Both the position numbers and the translations under genes were made by a program. This document shows, piece by piece, positions 17,471-24,254 of a stretch of 35,646 nt of DNA. The stretch lies in assembly GCA_021325385.1 (NCBI GenBank), contig JAJPHH010000182.1, positions 1 to 35,646 on the forward strand. The letters are read 5' to 3'. Each line of letters opens with the position of its first letter. Positions within the stretch are counted from its first letter, which is position 1. This DNA comes from Alphaproteobacteria bacterium (GTDB lineage Bacteria; Pseudomonadota; Alphaproteobacteria; Rhizobiales; Beijerinckiaceae). The notes under the pieces were generated by a model. That model was not told the DNA's origin. It saw nothing but the letters and a program-made list of their open reading frames with translations, and ran no database searches.

Positions 17471-17929
17471 TTGCCGTCTCGCATCAGCATGGAGGATTTC
17501 GCCAGTCGCGCCCCCGCGCTGCCGGCGGCTTTGCGCCAGCTCGGCCAGGCGATCGACGCGTCCGGGCTGGAGAAAGCCTTGACCGAGCTCGTCAAGCTCC
17601 GGGCCTCCCAGATCAATGGCTGCGCCTATTGCGTGCAGTTTCATCTCAATCTCTTGCGCAAGCTGGGCGTCGCGCCGGAAAAGCTCGATCTGGTCGCGGT
17701 GTGGCGCGAGGCGGGAATCTTTTCGGAACGCGAGGCTGCGGCGCTCGCCTGGACGGAGGCGCTGACCGAGACGCCGAAAGAAGGCGCGAGCGACGAGGCT
17801 TACGCCGCGCTCCTCGCCGCGTTCACCGAGCAAGAGGCGATCTATCTCACCGCCGCGATCGGACTGATCAACGCCTGGAACCGCATCGGCGTCGGCTTTC
17901 GCTTTGCGCCGCCGATTCCGGAGCGCTGA
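17471..17929 (+). CDS. AhpD-like/carboxymuconolactone decarboxylase family protein
   Basis: A 152-residue all-helical protein with the AhpD-type active-site motif CAYCVQFH: Cys51, Cys54 and His58, set in LVKLRASQINGCAYC. Members with this CxxC-H arrangement act as peroxidases or thiol-disulfide proteins; true carboxymuconolactone decarboxylases lack the pair. No natural partner is encoded nearby. The start used is TTG at 17471 with AAGGGA seven bases upstream; TTG at 17465 is too close to that site, and ATG at 17489 would cut residues usually present in the family. The chosen start is fairly likely, not certain. Confidence 0.85.
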   Translation: MPSRISMEDFASRAPALPAALRQLGQAIDASGLEKALTELVKLRASQINGCAYCVQFHLNLLRKLGVAPEKLDLVAVWREAGIFSEREAAALAWTEALTETPKEGASDEAYAALLAAFTEQEAIYLTAAIGLINAWNRIGVGFRFAPPIPER

Positions 17930-17946
17930 AGTCCGTGTTCGCCCCT

Positions 17947-18369
17947 TTAGGGCAGATGCGCGCCTGGCACGCCGCCGAGCGGGTGACTGGTCGAGGAGCC
18001 GCCAATCTGGCTGGGCGAAGGCGGCGACCCGCCGAGCGCGCCGGGTCCTCGCGTTGGGCCGGCCGGTCCGGTGGTCGGATTCAAGGCGTTGGGCTCGCTC
18101 TTCCAGGTCTGCATTTCGATGCAGGTCAAGAGTTCGACATAGCTGTTGACCAGGCTCGGCCGGTCGGAGACGCATTCGCGACGCGCGAAGGCCGGATAAG
18201 AGCTCCATTCCTTGGCGAGCTTTTTCTTGGTCGCTTCTTCGTCCCGCATGCAGCTCTTGTAATCCATGACCTGCCCCTCGACCCGGCTCTGCGGCTTGCA
18301 CCCGGCCGAGATGTCAAGCGACGGAATGGGGCTGGCCGAGATCGCGGCGGCGAGAATAAACGGCAGCAT
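17947..18369 (-). CDS. Small secreted four-Cys hypothetical protein
   Basis: A 140-residue protein with a short signal peptide (LPFILAAAISA) and four cysteines in the mature part (24, 40, 66, 83). The pattern C-x15-C-x25-C-x16-C, with YKSCMRDEEATKKKLAKEW and VELLTCIEM, resembles a widespread uncharacterised rhizobial periplasmic family; two disulfides are plausible. The tail from about residue 95 is rich in Gly, Pro and Ser and looks disordered. It converges on the AhpD-like gene (17 bp between stops) and is divergent from the GT39 gene. No function is known to me. Confidence 0.7.
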   Translation of the reverse strand: MLPFILAAAISASPIPSLDISAGCKPQSRVEGQVMDYKSCMRDEEATKKKLAKEWSSYPAFARRECVSDRPSLVNSYVELLTCIEMQTWKSEPNALNPTTGPAGPTRGPGALGGSPPSPSQIGGSSTSHPLGGVPGAHLP

Positions 18370-18485
18370 GAACTCCTCCGCATTGCGGCTCGATTGGCGC
18401 TAAACCACAAGCGCCGCCAAAATGTTCTGACCGTTCAGCTGGATTGCGCCGGCCGATTGACAGAGCGCGCCGCGAACTCCATTCC

Positions 18486-20126
18486 ATGCCGCCCGGGCGA
18501 GCCGCCCCGGCTGACCAGGACGGACATTTGCTGCAATCGCCGCGCGCGACGACATTTTCAAACGAGACCGTCGCGCCGGAGCGGAGCGCCGCGCGCGAAA
18601 GCGCCCTGGCGATCGCCGTCATTGTCGGCTTCGCGCTGACGCGTATCGCCTTTGCCTATGCGCTCGATTTCGGCGTTGACGAAGCCTATACGCTCACCGT
18701 CGCGCGGCGCCTCGCCTGGTCCTATTTCGATCACCCGCCGCTGCATCAATGGATCGCGCATTTCGCCGCGCTGGCGCTGGGCGAGAACGCGGCCGCGCGG
18801 CTGCCGTTCATCGTCCTTTTCGCGGCGACCGGCTGGGTTGTTTTCGCCCTCGCCCGAGAGCTTTTCGGCGCCGCGGCCGGGCTTTGGGCGACTTTCGTGC
18901 TCAACGCGACGCCGTTCTTCTTCGCTTCGGCGGGCGCCTGGATCGTGCCCGACGGCCCGCTGCTCCTGGCGCTTGCGGCGGCCGCGTGGGCGCTGAGCCG
19001 GCTTTTTTTTCGAAAGCGGCCGGCAACCTGGCCGCTCTGGCTCGCCGCCGGCTTCAGCCTGGGCCTTGCGGGCCTGTCGAAATACAACGCCGCCTTCTTT
19101 CCGCTCGGCCTGCTCGCCTTCCTGGCGCTGTCGCGCGATCATCGCCATTGGCTCGCCCATCCTGCGCCCTATTGCGCGGCGGCGGTCGCCCTCGCCATGA
19201 TCGCGCCGGTCATTCTCTGGAACGCCGAAAACGGCTGGGTCTCGCTCCTCTTCCAGAGCGGCCGCGGCGCGCCCGCCGGCCATTGGCGCCCGGCGCAGGT
19301 CGGCGCCATGGCGGCGAGCGAAATCGCGCTGTTGTCGCCCTGGATCTTTGCGCCGCTGCTCGCCGGCTTGATCGAGGCCGGCCGGCTTGGCTTGGCCCGC
19401 CCAAAAGACGGCGGCCGCCGTCTCTTTCTGCTCTGCCTGGCGCTGCCCTCGATCGTCGTCTTCACGCTGACGCCGCTTTGGGGCGCGCGCGGTCTGCCGC
19501 ATTGGGCAATGCCAGGCTGGCTCTTCGCCTATCCGCTGGCCGGCGCGTGGCTCGCGGCGCGCGCCTCGGTCTACGCCCGGCGGATCTGGGCGATCGGCGC
19601 CGCCGCGGCTTTGGCGCTGGTCGCCGCGATCGCCGTCGCAGAGGCGCGCACGGGATTCCTCCTCTCCCTCGCGCCGAGCCTGGCCGGCGCCGATCCAAGC
19701 ATCGAGAGTTTGAGCTGGTCGAAACTCCGCCAATCGCCATTGCTCGCCGCGCCCCCCCGCCCCGCCTTTGTCGTCGCGACGAAATGGACGGAAGCCGGCA
19801 AAATCGGCCAAGCGCTCGGCCCGCAAGTTCCGGTCCTGGTCTTTTCGAACGATCCGCGCGGCTTCGCCTTTCTCGACGATCCCCAGTCTTTCGTCGGCGA
19901 GGATGCAATTATCGTGGTCGCGAAAAAGCGCCTGGCGGAATCGCTCGCTGCGGTCGTTCCCTATTTCGCCGCGCTCGGCGAGCCGCAATTCATGAGCCTC
20001 GGCCGCGATGGCCGCGACGAGATCGATCTCGCCCTCGTTCCCGCGCGGCGGCTGTTGCGGCCCTATCCCTTGCCCTATCCTCGCCGCGCCGATTCGGCGT
20101 CGCGATCCGAGAAAGGGGCGCCATGA
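18486..20126 (+). CDS. GT39-family membrane glycosyltransferase (ArnT/PMT-like)
   Basis: A ~546-residue polytopic protein with about ten or more membrane helices. The first periplasmic loop carries the acidic catalytic-type motif GVDEAYTL (Asp65-Glu66) followed by YFDHPPLHQW, as in GT39/GT83 enzymes of the ArnT and protein-mannosyltransferase type. These use polyprenyl-phosphate sugars on the periplasmic face. A soluble C-terminal domain follows. It overlaps the next gene, a dolichyl-phosphate-sugar synthase-like GT2 fused to GtrA, by four bases, so the lipid-linked donor is probably made by that partner. The target (lipid A, glycan or protein) is unknown. The ATG at 18486 is chosen; TTG at 18444 is also open. 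Confidence 0.85.
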   Translation: MPPGRAAPADQDGHLLQSPRATTFSNETVAPERSAARESALAIAVIVGFALTRIAFAYALDFGVDEAYTLTVARRLAWSYFDHPPLHQWIAHFAALALGENAAARLPFIVLFAATGWVVFALARELFGAAAGLWATFVLNATPFFFASAGAWIVPDGPLLLALAAAAWALSRLFFRKRPATWPLWLAAGFSLGLAGLSKYNAAFFPLGLLAFLALSRDHRHWLAHPAPYCAAAVALAMIAPVILWNAENGWVSLLFQSGRGAPAGHWRPAQVGAMAASEIALLSPWIFAPLLAGLIEAGRLGLARPKDGGRRLFLLCLALPSIVVFTLTPLWGARGLPHWAMPGWLFAYPLAGAWLAARASVYARRIWAIGAAAALALVAAIAVAEARTGFLLSLAPSLAGADPSIESLSWSKLRQSPLLAAPPRPAFVVATKWTEAGKIGQALGPQVPVLVFSNDPRGFAFLDDPQSFVGEDAIIVVAKKRLAESLAAVVPYFAALGEPQFMSLGRDGRDEIDLALVPARRLLRPYPLPYPRRADSASRSEKGAP

Positions 20127-21280
20127 TTGTCGCGGGAAGTCCCAGACTCTCGGTGATCGCGCCGACCTATCGCGAAGCGGCGAACGTGCCGGTTCTGTTC
20201 GAGCGGCTCAAAAAGGTCCTCGCCGATCTCGATTGGGAATTGATCGTCGTCGACGACGATTCGCCGGACGGCACGGCGGACGTCGCCTTCGCGCTCGCCC
20301 GCGAGGATCGGCGCATCCGCTGCATCAGGCGGGTCAACCGCCTCGGCCTGGCGGGCGCCGTGATCGAAGGGATTCTCTCCTCCAGCGCCGATTTTGTCGC
20401 CGTGATCGACGCGGATTTGCAGCATGACGAAAAGATCCTGCCGCGGCTGCATCAAGCGCTCGTCGACGGCGCCGACCTTGCGATCGGCGTGCGGGTCGAG
20501 GACAAGAACGTCGAACAGGGCCTCTCGCCGGCGCGCCAGCGCTTGAGCCATGCCGGCGCCGAACTGTTCAAGCGCATGTCGGGGCTCGCCGTTTCCGATC
20601 CGATGAGCGGCTTCTTCATGGTCCGCCGGCACATCGTCGCCGCGATCGCGCCGCGCCTATCGCCCGACGGATTCAAAATCCTCGCCGATATTCTGCTATG
20701 CGCGCCGCCGGGGATCAGGATCGTCGAAGTCCCTTACGTGTTCCGCAAGCGGCAGGCGGGCCAATCGAAACTCTCGGCCGTGGTCGGCCTCGATTTTCTC
20801 GGCCTCATCGCCCATCACGCCACGGCCGGTCTGCTGCCGATCCGCTTCGCGCTGTTCGCGACGGTCGGCGCGTCCGGCCTCGTCGTCCATCTCGCCGTAC
20901 TTAAAATACTGATCGGCCTCTATGGCGCGAGCGAGTTCCGCGCGGCTCAGTTCGTCGCGACTCTGGCGGCGATGACCAGCAATTTCCTGATCAACAACGA
21001 AGTCACCTATCGTGAGAACCGCTATCGCGGCTGGCGCAAGATCCTCGGCCTGTGGGCCTTTATGCTGGTCTGCTCGGTCGGCGCGATCGCCAATATCGAC
21101 ATCGCCTCTTGGCTCTACTACCAGAGCCAGCAGGTCTGGTGGCTCGCCGGAATCTCCGGCGCGCTGGTCGGCGTCGTTTGGAACTATGCGGTCAGCTCCG
21201 CTTTCGTCTGGCGCAAACGCCGCGCGTCGGCGGCGCGCGTCGCCCCCTCGCCCGCTTCGCCGCCGACGCTTGTTTCATGA
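20123..21280 (+). CDS. GT2 polyprenyl-phosphate sugar synthase fused to GtrA
   Basis: A 385-residue fusion. The N-terminal ~230 residues are a GT-A glycosyltransferase of the dolichyl-phosphate mannose synthase type: APTYREAANV at 13-22, DDDSPDGT at 44-51, and DADLQHD at 96-102 (metal/nucleotide-sugar site). It should transfer a sugar from a nucleotide donor to polyprenyl phosphate on the cytosolic face. Residues ~245-370 form four helices of a GtrA domain (FALFATVGASGLVVHL, NFLINNEVTYRENRY), thought to help flip the lipid-linked sugar. ATG is in an ATGA overlap with the GT39 gene and has AGGGG upstream. Its stop is itself in an ATGA with the first unit of a 14-bp tandem repeat. Confidence 0.93.
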   Translation: MIVAGSPRLSVIAPTYREAANVPVLFERLKKVLADLDWELIVVDDDSPDGTADVAFALAREDRRIRCIRRVNRLGLAGAVIEGILSSSADFVAVIDADLQHDEKILPRLHQALVDGADLAIGVRVEDKNVEQGLSPARQRLSHAGAELFKRMSGLAVSDPMSGFFMVRRHIVAAIAPRLSPDGFKILADILLCAPPGIRIVEVPYVFRKRQAGQSKLSAVVGLDFLGLIAHHATAGLLPIRFALFATVGASGLVVHLAVLKILIGLYGASEFRAAQFVATLAAMTSNFLINNEVTYRENRYRGWRKILGLWAFMLVCSVGAIANIDIASWLYYQSQQVWWLAGISGALVGVVWNYAVSSAFVWRKRRASAARVAPSPASPPTLVS

Positions 21281-21314
21281 TCCAAGTCTCATGATCGAAG
21301 TCTCATGATCCAAG
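21277..21314 (+). repeat. 14-bp tandem repeat with three successive start codons
   Basis: Units ATGATCCAAGTCTC (21277-21290), ATGATCGAAGTCTC (21291-21304) and ATGATCCAAG (21305-21314). Because 14 is not a multiple of three, the three ATGs are in three different frames. The first two open five-codon frames (MIQVS and MIEVS) whose TGA stops overlap the next ATG. Only the third ATG leads into the long downstream gene. Confidence 0.95.
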
Positions 21315-21967
21315 ACGCGCTCGACGCTTTCGCGCAGATTTTTACGCCGCCCTTTCGCGCGGTGCTCGTCAAGTCGCTGGCGCTGACGATCGCGATCCTG
21401 ATCCTCGCCTGGTTCGGGTTCGATCGGCTGCTTGTCTCGTTCATCGGCTTCGGTCCGGCCTGGCTGGAGACGATCCTCGCCATTCTCGCCGGCCTCGGCC
21501 TCTTCGTCGGCCTCGCCTTTCTGGTCGCGCCGATCACGTCGCTCACCGCCGGCTTCTTCCTCGACGACATCGCCCTGATCGTCGAGCGCGAAATCTACCC
21601 GTCCGGTCCGCTCGGCAAGCCGGTCGCCTTCGGCCCCGCTCTGCTCTACGCGCTGCGCTTCGCCGGCCTCTCGATCCTGGTGAACCTCTTGGCGCTCATG
21701 CTGCTGCTTGCGCCGGGGGTCAACGTCTTCGCCTTCCTCGCGGCGAACGGCTACCTTCTCGGCCGCGAATATTTCGAGCTTGCCGCGATGCGCTATCGCG
21801 GCTTCGACGAAGCGCGGGCCATGCGCCGCCATTTCGGCGTGCAGGTCTTCCTTGCCGGTCTGATCATCGCCGGCTTCGTCGCCGTGCCGGTGCTGAACTT
21901 ATGCACGCCGCTCTTCGCGACGGCGTTCATGACGCGGCTGCACAAGCGGCTGGCCGCGGGAGCTTAG
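21305..21967 (+). CDS. EI24/CysZ-like membrane protein
   Basis: A 220-residue polytopic protein with the EI24-domain layout: hydrophobic stretches near 22-48, 57-90, 112-150 and 170-205, the motif LTAGFFLDDIALIVE after the second, and GREYFELAAMRY before the last. Related CysZ is a sulfate permease in enterobacteria, but the sulfate-specific role is not implied for distant members, so transport function is left open. It follows the GT2-GtrA gene on the same strand. Its start lies in the third unit of a 14-bp tandem repeat, linked back to the upstream stop by two five-codon frames, so translation may depend on reinitiation. No separate strong ribosome site is seen. Confidence 0.85.
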   Translation: MIQDALDAFAQIFTPPFRAVLVKSLALTIAILILAWFGFDRLLVSFIGFGPAWLETILAILAGLGLFVGLAFLVAPITSLTAGFFLDDIALIVEREIYPSGPLGKPVAFGPALLYALRFAGLSILVNLLALMLLLAPGVNVFAFLAANGYLLGREYFELAAMRYRGFDEARAMRRHFGVQVFLAGLIIAGFVAVPVLNLCTPLFATAFMTRLHKRLAAGA

Positions 21968-21983
21968 CCGGCGCCGCCGAGAT

Positions 21984-22150
21984 AATTTGGAAAATCCTTG
22001 CAGAACGCGAAAAGACGCAAATCCCGCCAAATCGCGCTCGAAAAATCCCTTTCCTATCAAGGACGCTGCCAAGCGTCCGCCAAATTTTTCCAAATTTTTA
22101 TTTGGCCGTTTTGGGCGATTCCAATGGCTTGGAGCGCAAAAAATTTGGAA
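21984..22150. repeat. Low-GC patch with repeated CCAAAT/ATTTGG motifs
   Basis: ATTTGG occurs at 21985, 22100 and 22143, and CCAAAT at 22027, 22080 and 22090. The densest part, 22080-22105, reads as two CCAAATTTTT units followed by ATTTGG and can form an inverted repeat. The base composition is unlike the rest of the window. Confidence 0.6.
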
Positions 22151-22380
22151 ATGCGTTTTTTGAGTTCTTGCATTCGTACGGCCGCGGATCAGCCGTGCAG
22201 ACAACGATATTTCTTTCCGCAACCGCGCATTATATGCGAGAAGGGACATTTGAGGAAGAAATTGTTCGTACCTTTCTCGCAAGTTCATGATCTTACATCG
22301 CTAATCGCCATTTTTTTGCGCTGGACGTCGGCGGCGCGGGATGTGCGAGGTCGTCTTGCTCGGTCGCCTCGAACTTTCTT

Positions 22381-22595
22381 GCCCCTTGTTCGACCCGCCG
22401 GAGGCGACTCGAACTACCCCGAGCGGGAGCGAGGGGCGGACGCCCCTCGCCCCGACACTTCTAGAAGGCCGCCGCGCGCAGCCGGGGTCAAGGGAAGCGC
22501 GCAGCAACCCGCAGCCACGCGCAGCTTCGCTTTGGCGAAGCGAGCAGGGCGAGGATTGCGAGCACTGGACCTTGACGCCGGCGAGCACGGCGGCA
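22381..22595 (+). repeat. Multi-hairpin dispersed repeat, left copy
   Basis: A 215-bp element that is about 85% identical (by eye) to the reverse complement of 22789-23003. Local hairpins in order: GTTCGA...TCGAAC enclosing CGCC-GGA-GGCG; GAGGGGCG-GA-CGCCCCTC; CTTCT-AGAAG; GCTTCGC-TTTG-GCGAAGC (22524-22541); and CGCCG...CGGCG near the end. Single-base indels against the other copy rule out a conserved reading frame. Confidence 0.85.
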
Positions 22596-22788
22596 TGCGA
22601 CGGCTCCGGGTTTCGAAAGGTACGATCATCGCGGGCCTTGGCTGACTGCTGAGCCGCAATGAGAGAGACGCCCGCGTTTCAAGCCAAATTGCCGCCGCAA
22701 GGCGCGGAGGCAAAGGCGTCTATGTCGCTGGGGCGCGTTGGCAAGGGCGTGCCGACTTGGTGAACACGTCCTGTCCTGCACACGCTAA

Positions 22789-23003
22789 TGCCGCCGTGCT
22801 CGCCGGCGTCAAGCTGCGCTCCTCGCAATCCTCGCCATGCTCGCGCGCTGACGCGCGCCTGCGCGTGGCTCCGGGTTGCTCCGGCGCTCGCTTGACCCCG
22901 GCTGCGCTGCGGCGGCCTTCTGGAAGGCGTCGGGACGAGGGGCGTCCGCCCCTTGCTCCCGCTCGGGGAGTTCGACTCGCCTCCGGCGGGTCGAACAAGG
23001 GGC
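22789..23003 (-). repeat. Multi-hairpin dispersed repeat, right copy (inverted)
   Basis: Second 215-bp copy, in opposite orientation to 22381-22595. The same chain of hairpins is kept. At the position of the left-copy stem CTTCGC-TTTG-GCGAAG it has GCGCGC-TGAC-GCGCGC (22843-22858), a different sequence that still pairs fully. The outer boundary on both copies is the same GCCCCTTGTTCGAC sequence, lying at the outer ends of the pair. Confidence 0.85.
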
Positions 23004-23089
23004 GCGACGGATGCCGATACCGTCCCGTTCAATGCGTTTCTTATATTAGGACGGCGCTTGAGCGCATTGTAACGTACCGCGCCCAGCCC

Positions 23090-24112
23090 TCACGCAAACC
23101 TGCTATGCTCGTATTGCCCGCTTTTCCGATAACGAACGAGGTAGCCCGGCGCAATCGCCTCGAAGCCTTGCGGCGTCACGCCGAGCCCGGCCAGCGTCAA
23201 ACCGGATGCGATCGCCTCGGCCGAGACGACATTGTCCGCGCGCAGCAGCGCGACTTCGTCGCGCGTCGTCGTCAGCGCCTTCGGGAAGAGGCCGAACGAG
23301 AGCTTGCTGGCGAACTCGGTCGTAGCGGCGAGCATGGCGGCCAAGCCGAACGGCACGCTCATTAGAATCCGTCGCCGCCCGGTCGTCCGGCAGACATATT
23401 CCACCGCTTGGCGCAGGCTCATCACCTCAGGCCCGCCAAGCTCGTAAGTCGCGCCGGGCTTGGCCTGTCCTTCGAGAGAATTGGCCACGGCCTGAGCGAC
23501 GTCGCCGACATAGACCGGCTGCAGCTTGGTTTCGCCGCCGCCAAATAGCGGCAGGATGGGCGAAAAGCGCGCAAGCTGGCCGAAGCGGTTGAGGAACTTG
23601 TCCTCCGGACCGAACACGATGGAGGGGCGGAGAATCACCGCGTCCGGCTTTTCGTCGCGGGTCGCCTGTTCGCCGAGGCCCTTGCTGGCGATATAGGACG
23701 AGGGCGAATGGGCGTCGGCGCCGATCCCGGAAATATGGACGAGCGGGACGCCGCGCGCGGCGGCTGCTTTGGCGATCGCCCGCGCGCCCGCGACATGGAC
23801 CGCGTCGAACGTCTGCGCGCCGCTTTGCGCGCCGATGCCGACGACATTGACCGCGGCTTGCGCCCCTAGCATCGCCGCCTCGACCGATTCAGCGTACCGC
23901 AAGTTGGCCTGAACCGGGCTGATCTGGCCGACCGTGCCGATCGGCTGCAGGAAAAAGGCGAGATCGGGCCGGCGCACCGCCACTCGGATCCGCCAGCCGC
24001 GCTTGGCCAGCGCGCGCACCACATGGCGGCCGACGAAGCCGGAGCCGCCGAAAACGGTGATCAGCCGGTCGGTCGGATAGGGCCGCTGATTGGCGTAGGG
24101 AAATTCTTCCAT
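23090..24112 (-). CDS. NDUFA9-like NAD(P)-binding atypical SDR
   Basis: A 340-residue protein of the extended/atypical short-chain dehydrogenase class, similar to the complex I NDUFA9-type proteins that are common in alphaproteobacteria. The Rossmann motif TVFGGSGFVGRHVV is at 19-32, and the conserved LRPSIVFGPED segment lies near the middle. The catalytic YxxxK of active dehydrogenases is present in altered context (SYIASKGLGE), so enzymatic activity is possible but not assured. The mitochondrial homologue is a structural subunit of complex I that binds NADPH. ATG at 24112 (MEEFPYANQRPY) is preferred to the upstream ATG at 24160, as the extra 16 residues look unrelated. Confidence 0.88.
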   Translation of the reverse strand: MEEFPYANQRPYPTDRLITVFGGSGFVGRHVVRALAKRGWRIRVAVRRPDLAFFLQPIGTVGQISPVQANLRYAESVEAAMLGAQAAVNVVGIGAQSGAQTFDAVHVAGARAIAKAAAARGVPLVHISGIGADAHSPSSYIASKGLGEQATRDEKPDAVILRPSIVFGPEDKFLNRFGQLARFSPILPLFGGGETKLQPVYVGDVAQAVANSLEGQAKPGATYELGGPEVMSLRQAVEYVCRTTGRRRILMSVPFGLAAMLAATTEFASKLSFGLFPKALTTTRDEVALLRADNVVSAEAIASGLTLAGLGVTPQGFEAIAPGYLVRYRKSGQYEHSRFA

Positions 24113-24254
24113 AAGGGATCGGTCTCCGCAAAGGCGCGGTCGGTTTTGCCGGCCGTGCATAGGCGAAGAGCGCGGTTCTGTATAGTCGCGAGCGCGCGGG
24201 CGCCGCGATCGAACGCCGCGCCGCAGCCGTATTCGGCGGGCGCGGCCGGACCTC

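Larger units (their letters stand above)
21968..23089. other. Long gene-free region
   Basis: About 1.1 kb without a supported gene. 21968-22380 includes a clearly AT-richer patch with six CCAAAT/ATTTGG motifs between 21985 and 22148. 22381-22595 and 22789-23003 are an inverted pair of 215-bp repeats; the ~190-bp spacer between them shows nothing I recognise. 23004-23089 is plain sequence up to the stop of the NDUFA9-like gene. No tRNA, transposase or clear target duplication is visible. Confidence 0.75.

Noticed and set aside
21899-22290. Small genes in the low-GC patch on either strand
   Set aside because: Frames on both strands are open by chance, begin inside the EI24-like gene and show no coherent domain, signal or ribosome site.
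22381-23003. tRNA gene within the repeats, suggested by GTTCGA-like boxes
   Set aside because: No acceptor stem, anticodon arm or correct spacing to a 3' end could be built.
22301-23032. Protein-coding interpretation of the paired repeats (frames ending in LTPASTAA)
   Set aside because: Single-base indels between the two copies shift the frame, while hairpins are kept; the frames also lack a proper start context.
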